Part shown: one piece after another, positions 16,980 through 24,275 of the stretch
How the letters are laid out: each line of letters opens with the position of its first letter
Position numbering within the stretch: the stretch's first letter is position 1
DNA from: Candidatus Kuenenia stuttgartensis
Lineage (GTDB): Bacteria > Planctomycetota > Planctomycetia > Planctomycetales > Planctomycetaceae
Length of the DNA: 38,799 nt
Reading direction: 5' to 3'
Assembly: GCA_945904015.1 (NCBI GenBank)
Contig: CAMDPK010000062.1
Location: forward strand, 1 to 38,799
Notes under the pieces: model-generated
Told to the model about the DNA's origin: nothing
Databases searched by the model: none
What the model saw: only the letters and a program-made list of their open reading frames with translations
Made by a program: the position numbers and the translations under genes

Positions 16980-18337
16980 TTCTTTCGTTGCCGATACAGC
17001 TCGCGAAAGCTTTGTTTCGGAGGAACCGGCAACTCACGCTTCAGCCCCCACGGGTTCAAGCGATTGTAGACCAGAAATCGAGGCAGCCACGACAGCAGTT
17101 TTCGCCCCATCGAGCCGGCGCAACCAAACAGTCTCGGCCGCTGCATCACGAAACTGGCCGCTCCGAGAGCGAACCGCTTCGACCACGGCACGAGGCCCCG
17201 CACGGCGATTTCTTTGCGCCACGTCAGCAGTTGATGATGCAGGTCGATCTTCACCGGGCAGACATCGGTGCAACTGCCGCACAGGCTGCACGCATACGGC
17301 AACGAATGAAATTGTTGAGCGTCTCGTGACGGAGCGAGGATCGAACCGATCGGGCCGGGGACCGTCGTTTCATAACTGTGCCCGCCGCTGCGACGGTAAA
17401 CCGGGCATGTATTCATGCAGGCTCCGCAGCGAATGCAATTCAGCGAGCGGCGGAAATCGTCGCTACCCAGGATATCACTGCGGCCGTTGTCGAGCAGCAC
17501 GATGTGCAACTCGCCCCCCGGCTTCGGCCCGTGGAAGTGCGAGCTGTAGGTCGTGATCGGCTGCCCGGTCGCTGATCGCGCGAGCAGTCGCAGGAAGACT
17601 CCGAGATGCTCGGCCTTCGGGATCAGCTTTTCGATCCCCATGCAGGCGATGTGAACCGGCGGCAGCGACACGCCGAGGTCCGCGTTCCCCTCGTTCGTGC
17701 AAACGACGAAACCACCGGTCTCGGCAATGGCGAAGTTGATGCCGGTGATCCCCGCATCGGCTCGCATGAACTTGTTGCGCAATTCAATCCGCGCGGCTTC
17801 GACCAGCGGCTTGGGTTCGGCAAGTCCCTCCGGCGTGCCGATCACGCGGTGAAACAACTCGCCGACTTCTTCCCGCTTGATGTGAATCGCCGGCAGCACG
17901 ATGTGGCTGGGTGCCTCACCGCGCAGTTGCACGATCCACTCGCCAAGGTCGGTGTCGACCACTTCGAGGCCGTGTCGTTCGAGGAACGGGTTGAGATGAC
18001 ATTCCTCGGTGAGCATTGACTTACTCTTCACGACGCGCTTCACGTTGTGCTTTTGCAAGATGCCGAGCACGATTTCGTTGTGCTCGGCCGGCGTCGACGC
18101 CCAATGCACGAACGCGCCGAGCTTCGTCGCATTCGCCTCGAACTCTTCCAGATAATCGGCGAGCCGCGAGATCGTGTGAGCTTTGATCGCTCCCGCGGTT
18201 TCGCGCAGCGTCTCCCATTCCGGTAGCGAGTTCGCCATGCGATCGCGCTTCACGCGCACGAACCACAAGGCTTGGTCGTGCCAGTGCGTGCGAGCGTCAT
18301 CGCGAGTGAAAACAGCGGCGTTGGCGGCGTGATCCAT
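16973..18337 (-). CDS. lutB: LutB-like iron-sulfur protein (lactate utilization)
   Basis: A 455-residue cytoplasmic protein of the LutB/YkgF family, part of the LutABC complex that oxidises L-lactate. The N-terminal LUD domain spans about 50-290, with KSKSMLTEE near 104 and AIAETGGFVVCTNEGNADL (203-221). Two [4Fe-4S] motifs follow: C301-C304-C307-C311 (CIRCGACMNTCP) and C350-C353-C356-C360 (CSLCGSCTDVCP). The C-terminal part is basic. The start ATG at 18337 gives MDHAANAAVF and lies 35 bases after the SGNH hydrolase; no clear ribosome site. LutA and LutC are not adjacent, so partners must be elsewhere or its role differs. The final codons run into the palindrome 16887-16979. Confidence 0.88.
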   Translation of the reverse strand: MDHAANAAVFTRDDARTHWHDQALWFVRVKRDRMANSLPEWETLRETAGAIKAHTISRLADYLEEFEANATKLGAFVHWASTPAEHNEIVLGILQKHNVKRVVKSKSMLTEECHLNPFLERHGLEVVDTDLGEWIVQLRGEAPSHIVLPAIHIKREEVGELFHRVIGTPEGLAEPKPLVEAARIELRNKFMRADAGITGINFAIAETGGFVVCTNEGNADLGVSLPPVHIACMGIEKLIPKAEHLGVFLRLLARSATGQPITTYSSHFHGPKPGGELHIVLLDNGRSDILGSDDFRRSLNCIRCGACMNTCPVYRRSGGHSYETTVPGPIGSILAPSRDAQQFHSLPYACSLCGSCTDVCPVKIDLHHQLLTWRKEIAVRGLVPWSKRFALGAASFVMQRPRLFGCAGSMGRKLLSWLPRFLVYNRLNPWGLKRELPVPPKQSFRELYRQRKKT

Positions 18338-18372
18338 GTTGGGGAATCGTAGGGTGGGAGCCAACCCTGTTG

Positions 18373-19071
18373 TTACGGGTCCAGCGTCTTGAGCATCGTG
18401 TCGGCGACGAACTGATTGCCGGCCTGATTCAAATGCACGCGATCGGAAGTCAGGATGCCCTTCTCGGCGTTGTCTTTGTTGTGGGCCTTGATGTGTTCGA
18501 GAAACGCCTTGCGCAAATCGCACAGCGGCAGCTTGAGTTCTTTCGCGAGCTTACGGCTGAGATCGGAATACTCATCGAGTTTCGCGTCGAGCGAATTCGC
18601 ACCGTCGAGCTTCTCTCCGATGACACTCGGAGTGCAAAGGACGACGGTCGTTCCGGCGTCCCGGCACTTGCCGATCACTTCTTTCAGGCCGGCCACAAAA
18701 GCCTCCGGGATTGTGCCCTTCGCCGGATCTTTTTCGCCGTGCCAGACATCGTTGATGCCGATGTAAATGACGACGATGGTCGGCTTCTTGGCAATGACGT
18801 CTTTGTCGACTCGGCGCTGCAGGTCGGGAACTTTGTTGCCGCTGATGCCCGCTCCGATGACTTCGAGTTTGAGGTCCGCGTGCTTCTTCTCGAGAGCTTG
18901 CCGGATCATCGTGACATATCCGTTTGGGCCGACCCCACCCTGAGTGATCGAGTCCCCCAAGAAGATGATGCGGTCACCCGCCTTCAGTTTCACGACAGAC
19001 TCCTCGGCAAAGCTGATCGCCGGGACGAACAAAATCCAACTCCACAACATCAAACTCAGACGGTGTGTCAT
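18373..19071 (-). CDS. Secreted SGNH/GDSL hydrolase
   Basis: A 232-residue protein with a signal peptide (MTHRLSLMLWSWILFVPAISFAEE). SGNH blocks are complete: GDSITQGG with nucleophile Ser41, the glycine block VIGAGISGN, YIGINDVWHG (Asn) and DRVHLNQAGN (Asp and His). These enzymes usually deacylate esters such as acetylated sugars or lysophospholipids; the substrate is not evident. It precedes the LutB-like gene on the same strand. Upstream lies the palindrome 19106-19176 and the divergent alpha/beta hydrolase. Confidence 0.88.
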   Translation of the reverse strand: MTHRLSLMLWSWILFVPAISFAEESVVKLKAGDRIIFLGDSITQGGVGPNGYVTMIRQALEKKHADLKLEVIGAGISGNKVPDLQRRVDKDVIAKKPTIVVIYIGINDVWHGEKDPAKGTIPEAFVAGLKEVIGKCRDAGTTVVLCTPSVIGEKLDGANSLDAKLDEYSDLSRKLAKELKLPLCDLRKAFLEHIKAHNKDNAEKGILTSDRVHLNQAGNQFVADTMLKTLDP

Positions 19072-19105
19072 CTCGCGTGAACTCCTTGAATGGTGATCTC
19101 CGAAT

Positions 19106-19176
19106 CAGCACGACGCGCCAGCGAGTGATTCGTTTTCTTGAGGCGCATTTCAACCACTCGCTGGCGCGTCGTGCTG
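19106..19176. repeat. Palindromic element, CAGCACGACGCG family
   Basis: Arms 19106-19127 and 19155-19176 form a perfect 22-base inverted repeat, extending imperfectly by a few bases on both sides. It sits in the 157-base divergent gap between the SGNH hydrolase and the alpha/beta hydrolase, so it could affect either transcript leader. Confidence 0.9.
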
Positions 19177-19228
19177 GTTCGAAAATCGCTTCGGGGCGTG
19201 TGAGGTCCAAAACAGAGAGGCAGGCAGT

Positions 19229-20137
19229 ATGATCGCCGCACCCACAAAACGCACGTTCTCCAAAATGCACAGCCACACGATTTCCCTGCCCGGTCAAACA
19301 CTGGCCGCCATCTCCGCGAATGAGTCCGCTCCTGGACCTCCCGTCGTCTTCATTCATGGCATCACTTCGAGCGTCGATCTTTGGCTGCCGTCGATGCCTC
19401 CCGAAGTTCGCGACGGCCGTCGGTGGATTTCGCTGAGCCTGCCGGGACACTACCCCGCGAAGGTTGAGCGCTCGGCGATTGAATCTTGGGACGATGTGAC
19501 GTCAGAGATGTGGGCCGGTTGGTACGAGACCGCTCTGCAACAACTGATCGGCGACGAGCCGGCCGATTTCGTCGGCTGGTCCACGGGAGGCTTCACTTCG
19601 CTGGCGATGGGAGTCCATTTTCCGCAACGAGTTCGCAGCATTCTGAGCATCTCCGGCTTCGCGATCGGCAAGTGGCTGGGACTCATCGGCCGATTCCAAC
19701 GGATGAGCTTGAGCACGCTCACGCGCTGGATGGTGCGGCTGGGATTCGGCTCGGTCGGCGGCCAGCGGCGGCTGTTCGATCTGGTGATCAGATCGGGCGT
19801 GGGAGATGTCAAAGCATTTCACTCGTCGCCGGCTTACGAAGAATCTATGCGCGACTGGTTCACGGCCTTCGGTCAGCACGACACGGTGATCATGGCGGAA
19901 CTGTTCCGCAAAATCTCGCGCGTGGACCTGTCGGATTGCATCGGTCGCATCAACTGCCCGACGCTGGTTGCTGGCGGTGTCTCGGACCCCTACATTCCCG
20001 CGTCCCACACGCGCTGGATTGCCGATCAAGTGCGAGGTGCGGAATTGGTGCTGTGGCCCGGAGCCGGCCACATGTTCTTTGCCGAGCGGACTCAGGAGTA
20101 TCAGGATGTGCTCGTCCGCTGGCTGAATCGTTCGTAG
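19229..20137 (+). CDS. Alpha/beta hydrolase
   Basis: A 302-residue single-domain hydrolase without a signal peptide. The oxyanion-hole motif is VVFIHGITSS (39-48); the nucleophile elbow is GWSTGG with Ser118; the acid is probably Asp in GGVSDPYIP and the base His in WPGAGHMFF. A lid spans about 140-220. The ATG at 19229 follows AGAGAGGCAGGCAGT; an ATG 12 codons later (19265) is an alternative. Substrate unknown. The TAG stop lies in the GTAG tip of the half-element 20134-20160. The monooxygenase gene starts 25 bases on, so the two and the epimerase probably form an operon. Confidence 0.85.
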   Translation: MIAAPTKRTFSKMHSHTISLPGQTLAAISANESAPGPPVVFIHGITSSVDLWLPSMPPEVRDGRRWISLSLPGHYPAKVERSAIESWDDVTSEMWAGWYETALQQLIGDEPADFVGWSTGGFTSLAMGVHFPQRVRSILSISGFAIGKWLGLIGRFQRMSLSTLTRWMVRLGFGSVGGQRRLFDLVIRSGVGDVKAFHSSPAYEESMRDWFTAFGQHDTVIMAELFRKISRVDLSDCIGRINCPTLVAGGVSDPYIPASHTRWIADQVRGAELVLWPGAGHMFFAERTQEYQDVLVRWLNRS

Positions 20138-20160
20138 TTCCGCCGTTAGGCGGCATCGCA
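20134..20160. repeat. Half-element (single hairpin arm), GTAGTTCCGCC family
   Basis: GTAGTT is followed by the hairpin CCGCC-GTTA-GGCGG (20140-20153). There is no second inverted copy nearby, so it looks like one arm of an element. It contains the stop codon of the upstream hydrolase and ends next to the ATG of the monooxygenase (20163). Confidence 0.55.
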
Positions 20161-20162
20161 GC

Positions 20163-21521
20163 ATGAGTGACCACAGATCGTCCAACGGTTCCCCTCGCAA
20201 AGCGTGCGTCATCGGAGCCGGTTCGTCCGGCATCGCCGCCGCCAAAACGTTGCGCGAGCGTGGCATTCCCTACGACTGCTTCGAGATCGGCAGCGGCATC
20301 GGCGGGATGTGGCGCTACGACAACGACAATGGCCGGAGTTCGGCCTATCGGTCGCTGCACATCAACACGTCGCGCGACACGATGGCCTATTCCGACTTTC
20401 CGCTGCCGCGCGATTGGGTGCCGTTTCCCGATCACAAGCATGTGCTGAAGTATTTCGAGAGCTACGTCGATCACTTCGGATTCCGAGACACGATCACGTT
20501 CCGCACGAAAGTCGAGAAGGTCGAGCCAGTCGGCAACGGCGACTGGAATGTGACCGTCGTCGGCCCCGACGGTCAGCCGCGCACGAATCGCTACGGAGCA
20601 GTGCTCGTCGCGAACGGACATCACTGGAACCCGCGGATGGTGACGTACCCCGGCGAGTTCCACGGTCAGCAAATGCACTCGCACCACTACCGCACGCCGG
20701 ACCTCGTCGTCGGCAAGCGCGTGCTCGTCGTCGGCTTTGGCAACTCGTCGTGCGACATCGCGTGCGAGTCTTCGCGCATCGCCGAGGCGACGTTCATGTC
20801 CGTGCGGCGTGGTGCTCACGTCATCCCGAAATACATGTTCGGCTGGGCGATGGACACGATCCTGCCCAAGTGGTTGTTGACGTACTTCCCAGCTTGGGTG
20901 ATTCGGCCGATCGTCAGTGCCTCGCTGTGGTGGGCTCGCGGCAAGATGTCGTGGTACGGACTGCCCGAACCAGAGCATCGTGTCATGCAAGAACATCCGA
21001 CGATCTCCGCCGATCTCTTCAATGTGATCGGTCACGGCTACCTCAAGATCAAACCGAACGTGCAAGAACTGTGCGGCGATAGCGTCAAGTTCGTCGACGG
21101 CAGCGTCGAGAAGATCGACCTCATCGTCTGGTGTACCGGCTACAACATCACGTTCCCGTTCTTCGACAGCAGCATCATCGACCCGCTCAACAACGAGGTC
21201 AGCCTGTATCACCAGGTTGTGCATCCCGATCAACCGGGCCTGTACTTCGTCGGCCTCGTGCAACCTTGGGGCGCAATCATGCCGCTCGCGGAGGCACAGG
21301 CCAAGTGGGTCGCCGACTTGCTGACCGGCACGTCGGGCCTCCCACCTCGCGATCAAATGCTGGCCGAGATTCAGCAACACCGCTCCGAGATCGCCACGCG
21401 ATACACGAAGAGCGCCCGGCACACGATCCAAGTCGATTTCTACCCGTATCAACGACAACTGACGAAGGTTTCGAAACGTGGCCACCGATGGCCGAAACGC
21501 CCATTGAACTCCGCCACTTGA
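20163..21521 (+). CDS. Flavin-containing / Baeyer-Villiger-type monooxygenase
   Basis: A 452-residue flavoprotein. The FAD motif is VIGAGSSGIAAAKTL (17-30). The BVMO/FMO fingerprint region reads YPGEFHGQQMHSHHYRTP (FxGxxxHxxxY), the NADPH motif is VLVVGFGNSSCDIA, and the late FMO motif IVWCTGYNITFPF follows. It should oxygenate a small organic substrate using NADPH and O2; which of Baeyer-Villiger or heteroatom oxidation cannot be read. The middle (WAMDTILPKWLLTYFPAWVIRPIVS) is hydrophobic and may touch the membrane. It is 25 bases after the hydrolase and 11 bases before the epimerase start, pointing to a joint pathway of oxidation, ester cleavage and NAD-dependent conversion (inference). Confidence 0.88.
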   Translation: MSDHRSSNGSPRKACVIGAGSSGIAAAKTLRERGIPYDCFEIGSGIGGMWRYDNDNGRSSAYRSLHINTSRDTMAYSDFPLPRDWVPFPDHKHVLKYFESYVDHFGFRDTITFRTKVEKVEPVGNGDWNVTVVGPDGQPRTNRYGAVLVANGHHWNPRMVTYPGEFHGQQMHSHHYRTPDLVVGKRVLVVGFGNSSCDIACESSRIAEATFMSVRRGAHVIPKYMFGWAMDTILPKWLLTYFPAWVIRPIVSASLWWARGKMSWYGLPEPEHRVMQEHPTISADLFNVIGHGYLKIKPNVQELCGDSVKFVDGSVEKIDLIVWCTGYNITFPFFDSSIIDPLNNEVSLYHQVVHPDQPGLYFVGLVQPWGAIMPLAEAQAKWVADLLTGTSGLPPRDQMLAEIQQHRSEIATRYTKSARHTIQVDFYPYQRQLTKVSKRGHRWPKRPLNSAT

Positions 21522-21532
21522 TTGACCGGACC

Positions 21533-22504
21533 ATGCAACGCATCGCGATCACTGGCAGTTCGGGCTACTACGGCCGCAAGCTCGTCGAGCACATCCGTCG
21601 CGAGTCTCCGGAGACGTTGCTGCTGGGCATCGACGTGATCCCGCCGCGCGATGTAGCTCCGCACGAGTTCTTCAAAGCCGACGTTCGCAGCCCCGATGTC
21701 CGCACCGCGCTCGCCAATTTTCAACCAGACACGATCGTGCATCTCGCGTTCGTCGTGAATCCGATTCGCGACACCAAGCTGATGCACGACATCAACGTCA
21801 ACGGCACGAAGAACGTCTTCGAGGCGGTGCGTACGATCCGACCGCAGCGATTCTTGATGGCCTCCAGCGCGACCGCATACGGAGCGTGGCCGGACAATCC
21901 CGTCCCCATCCCGGAAGACTGGCCGATCCGAGCTTGCACCGAGTTTCAATACTCCGCCGACAAGGCCGCACTCGAAGCCGAGATCAAAACGCTGCACGAT
22001 GAGTTGCCCGACGTTGCGGTCGCCTGGACTCGTCCCGTCATCATCGGCGGCAAGGGAGTCAGCAACTATCTCAGCCGGTATGTGTTGAACCTCCCGTTTA
22101 TGGTGCTCCCCGAAGGGCGCGACGTGTCACTGCATTTCGTGCATGAGGACGATTGCGTCGCAGCCACCTGGGCGATTCTGCGAGGCAACGCGCGCGGCCC
22201 GTTCAACGTCGGCCCTCCCGATTGCCTGCCGCTCACCAAACTCGCGAAGCTGACGAATCGCCGAGCCATCAGTTTGCCGTACTGGTCGATGAAATTAGCC
22301 ACGACGATTTGGTGGGGCCTCCGCCTGCCGATCTTCGACTTTCCGCCGAGCCTCCACCACTTCGCCCGCTACCCGTGGGTCGTGTCACCCGCTCGCTTGC
22401 AGAACGAACTCGGATTTCAGTTCCGCTACTCGTGCGAAGAAACGCTGCTGGAAATGTGGGCCGAACACCGGCGGAAGAAGGGGAAAATGAAAAATGAAAA
22501 ATGA
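21533..22504 (+). CDS. NAD-dependent epimerase/dehydratase (SDR family)
   Basis: A 323-residue extended short-chain dehydrogenase. The NAD motif is ITGSSGYYGRKL (GxxGxxG, residues 6-17) and the catalytic Tyr140 and Lys144 are in YSADK. LMASSATAYG supplies the Ser, and the C-terminal half has the HFVHEDDCVAATWAIL motif. I start it at 21533 because the Rossmann strand follows at once; an ATG at 21488 overlapping the monooxygenase by 34 bases is possible. The substrate is not evident (a nucleotide sugar or a steroid-like alcohol). The C-terminus KGKMKNEK and stop TGA are encoded by the AT-rich repeat at 22485-22577. Confidence 0.85.
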   Translation: MQRIAITGSSGYYGRKLVEHIRRESPETLLLGIDVIPPRDVAPHEFFKADVRSPDVRTALANFQPDTIVHLAFVVNPIRDTKLMHDINVNGTKNVFEAVRTIRPQRFLMASSATAYGAWPDNPVPIPEDWPIRACTEFQYSADKAALEAEIKTLHDELPDVAVAWTRPVIIGGKGVSNYLSRYVLNLPFMVLPEGRDVSLHFVHEDDCVAATWAILRGNARGPFNVGPPDCLPLTKLAKLTNRRAISLPYWSMKLATTIWWGLRLPIFDFPPSLHHFARYPWVVSPARLQNELGFQFRYSCEETLLEMWAEHRRKKGKMKNEK

Positions 22505-22577
22505 AAAATGGAGAATACAAAATGGTCATGCAGACATTTTGCAATTTTCATTCTCTATTTCTCATTTTTCATTCTGC
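22485..22577. repeat. AT-rich palindrome between convergent genes
   Basis: The left arm (about 22485-22524) is made of repeated AAAAATG units and pairs with TTTTCATT units on the right (about 22541-22577), matching over about 33 bases with a few mismatches. It supplies the last codons and stop of the epimerase (MKNEK) on the plus strand and of HemD (QNEK) on the minus strand, and may act as a two-way terminator. Confidence 0.8.
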
Positions 22578-23458
22578 TTTCCAAGCGTCTCTCGCACCAA
22601 ATGCCCCATGTGTGGGTGCGAGGGTTTCAGGTCGATGCGCAGCCCAGCCTCCCTCAAGGCCTCCGAACAAGTCGGGCCGATAGAACCGATTCGGCAGCGT
22701 TGAGTCGCGGTCAAGAACGACTCACGCAGGCCGAGTCGCTCAGCGATCTCCAGCACATTCCGGATTTGCTGAGCACTCGTGAAGAGCAGCACGTCGAACT
22801 CGCCAGCGACGGCGGAACGGATTGCCGCTTCAAGCGGGGCCGTGTCCGTCGGCAATTCCCAGCGATAGACCGGGACGGGCAAAACGCTCGCGCCGCGAGC
22901 AGCCAAAGCCGAGTACAGCTCCGCGCTGGGCAGCCCGTACTCTTGAATCGCAATCGCCCGACCTTGCAGTGGCTGTTCGGCAGAACTGGTTGTTGCCGAA
23001 ATCGCTGCCGGAACACTGAGGCCGCTGTCGATGACGCTCAGCAACTCGCGCCAGGTGTTCGGTTCGGGGGCACGATGGTCGATGCGCACGCCCCACTCAC
23101 GCAGGACCGCGGTCGGCTTCGGACCACGAACGATCACGCAGCAGCGTTGCAGGGCGTCGAAGAATGTCGCGCGGTCGAGTTTTGATTCGACGACCTCCAG
23201 CAGCGCTCTCGCGCCGACTCCGGTCATGAAGATCACGACCTCGAAATCGCCCGCGAGCAACCGGTCGAGAAACTCAAACACCGCTGTGTTGTTCTCGAGC
23301 GGCACTTCCCGCATGGACGCAGCGATGGTCGCGACTCCGCCGTGGCGTTCAATCAGCGACCGCATCTCGTCCTGCTTGCGGCTTTCAAAACTGCAAACGC
23401 GCGGCTGGCGAGCCGAAGAATTCGGCGACGAGATAGAATCGGAAGAGGAAGTTGTCAT
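22562..23458 (-). CDS. hemD: Uroporphyrinogen-III synthase
   Basis: A 298-residue cytoplasmic enzyme that closes hydroxymethylbilane into uroporphyrinogen III in tetrapyrrole synthesis. The fold has two flavodoxin-like lobes with little sequence conservation; recognisable are VVIFMTGVGARALLEVV, VIVRGPKPTAVLREWGV, EYGLPSAELYSALAARGASVLPVPVYRW and DVLLFTSAQQIRNVL, and the end IGSIGPTCSEALREAGLRIDLKPSHPHMGHLV. The start at 23458 gives MTTSSSDSISSP; the frame stays open upstream to 23710 but has no family similarity. No hemA, hemC or hemB is nearby. The last residues (QNEK) come from the AT-rich palindrome. Confidence 0.88.
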   Translation of the reverse strand: MTTSSSDSISSPNSSARQPRVCSFESRKQDEMRSLIERHGGVATIAASMREVPLENNTAVFEFLDRLLAGDFEVVIFMTGVGARALLEVVESKLDRATFFDALQRCCVIVRGPKPTAVLREWGVRIDHRAPEPNTWRELLSVIDSGLSVPAAISATTSSAEQPLQGRAIAIQEYGLPSAELYSALAARGASVLPVPVYRWELPTDTAPLEAAIRSAVAGEFDVLLFTSAQQIRNVLEIAERLGLRESFLTATQRCRIGSIGPTCSEALREAGLRIDLKPSHPHMGHLVRETLGKQNEK

Positions 23459-23902
23459 GCCGGCAAAGATAGTCGGCGCAAAAGGAATCCGCGATGAGAA
23501 GGTCGACTGGGGAGCGTAGGCGCTCGTCCAGAATCCCTCCGACGCGGAGAAACCCCAGCTACGCCCCCAGCCGACCCACTCATCGCGGATCAGCAGCCGA
23601 AAATTATGGACCTCATCCTTGCCGAGCATGTCGATCCGCGTGGGGGCGCTCCTCGCGGACAACTCTGCTTCGCCAGTGGTCAGTTCGATGTTCGAGGGCT
23701 TGCTTGGCAAACGCCGTACCGAGGTTCCGCCTCGCCGCGAAACTCCCGGTTTCCTCGCGAGTTGCGTCCTTTGACCGCATCGACCATCGGCGGCAGTTGC
23801 CGAGTCGCGCAGCAGCGATGTCCAAAGTCGAGGCGACGAGTCAGGATGCCAGTCACAATCACGAGTCGCTCACTCAAGAGCCTCTCGACGGACGGTCGAT
23901 GC
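23459..23902. other. Intergenic stretch between hemD and ferredoxin
   Basis: This 444-base stretch has no recognisable gene, although the hemD frame stays open through part of it. It contains the imperfect palindrome at 23489-23588 and probably the promoter of hemD. Confidence 0.55.
23489..23588. repeat. Imperfect palindromic element upstream of hemD
   Basis: The left arm 23489-23519 and right arm 23559-23588 pair at about 25 of 30 positions (CCGCGATGAG at one end, GCGTAG at the other). The spacer is 39 bases. It lies 30 bases upstream of the hemD start and inside the upstream open extension of that frame. Confidence 0.65.
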
Positions 23903-24184
23903 TCAGCCCGGCTGACAGAGCGGTGGCTTGCGTTCCACGATCTGCGGACAGACCTGCGACATCTCGCGATTGAGTTGGATGTATTCGCGCTGCCCTTCCG
24001 GGACGTCGTCCTCGAAGAAGATGGCTTCGACTGGGCATTCCGTGACACATTGTTGGCAGTCGATGCAAGTTTCGGGGTCGATGAACAGCATCTTCTCCCC
24101 TTCGCGAAAGGCATCGACGGGGCAGACGACGACGCAGTCGGTGTACTTGCAGCCAAAGCACGGTTCGGTCACAACGAATGCCAT
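23903..24184 (-). CDS. fdxA: Ferredoxin, seven-iron type
   Basis: A 93-residue electron-transfer protein. Cysteines 9, 12, 17 and 21 (CFGCKYTDCVVVCPVDAF) and 40, 43, 46 and 50 (CIDCQQCVTECPVEAI) fit the Azotobacter-type pattern of one [3Fe-4S] and one [4Fe-4S] cluster. The tail ends REMSQVCPQIVERKPPLC. ATG at 24184 begins MAFVVTEPC. It is divergent from the sigma/kinase fusion, with 91 bases between the starts. Redox partner unknown. Confidence 0.92.
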   Translation of the reverse strand: MAFVVTEPCFGCKYTDCVVVCPVDAFREGEKMLFIDPETCIDCQQCVTECPVEAIFFEDDVPEGQREYIQLNREMSQVCPQIVERKPPLCQPG

Positions 24185-24275
24185 GATGGTTCTCCGTCAG
24201 GAAGCCTGAAAATCAGTGGTTTGCTCGTGAATACGGATTCGCCGCCGACACGGACACAAATTCCGAAAAATTTTG
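24185..24275. promoter_or_regulatory. Divergent promoter region
   Basis: This 91-base AT-rich gap lies between the starts of the ferredoxin (minus) and the sigma/kinase fusion (plus). It must hold promoter elements for both; individual boxes could not be assigned. Confidence 0.4.

Noticed and set aside
19950..21485. Open frame of about 510 codons on the minus strand across the monooxygenase
   Set aside because: Antisense to a protein with intact FAD and NADPH motifs; low-complexity Arg/Asp/Val translation without recognisable fold.
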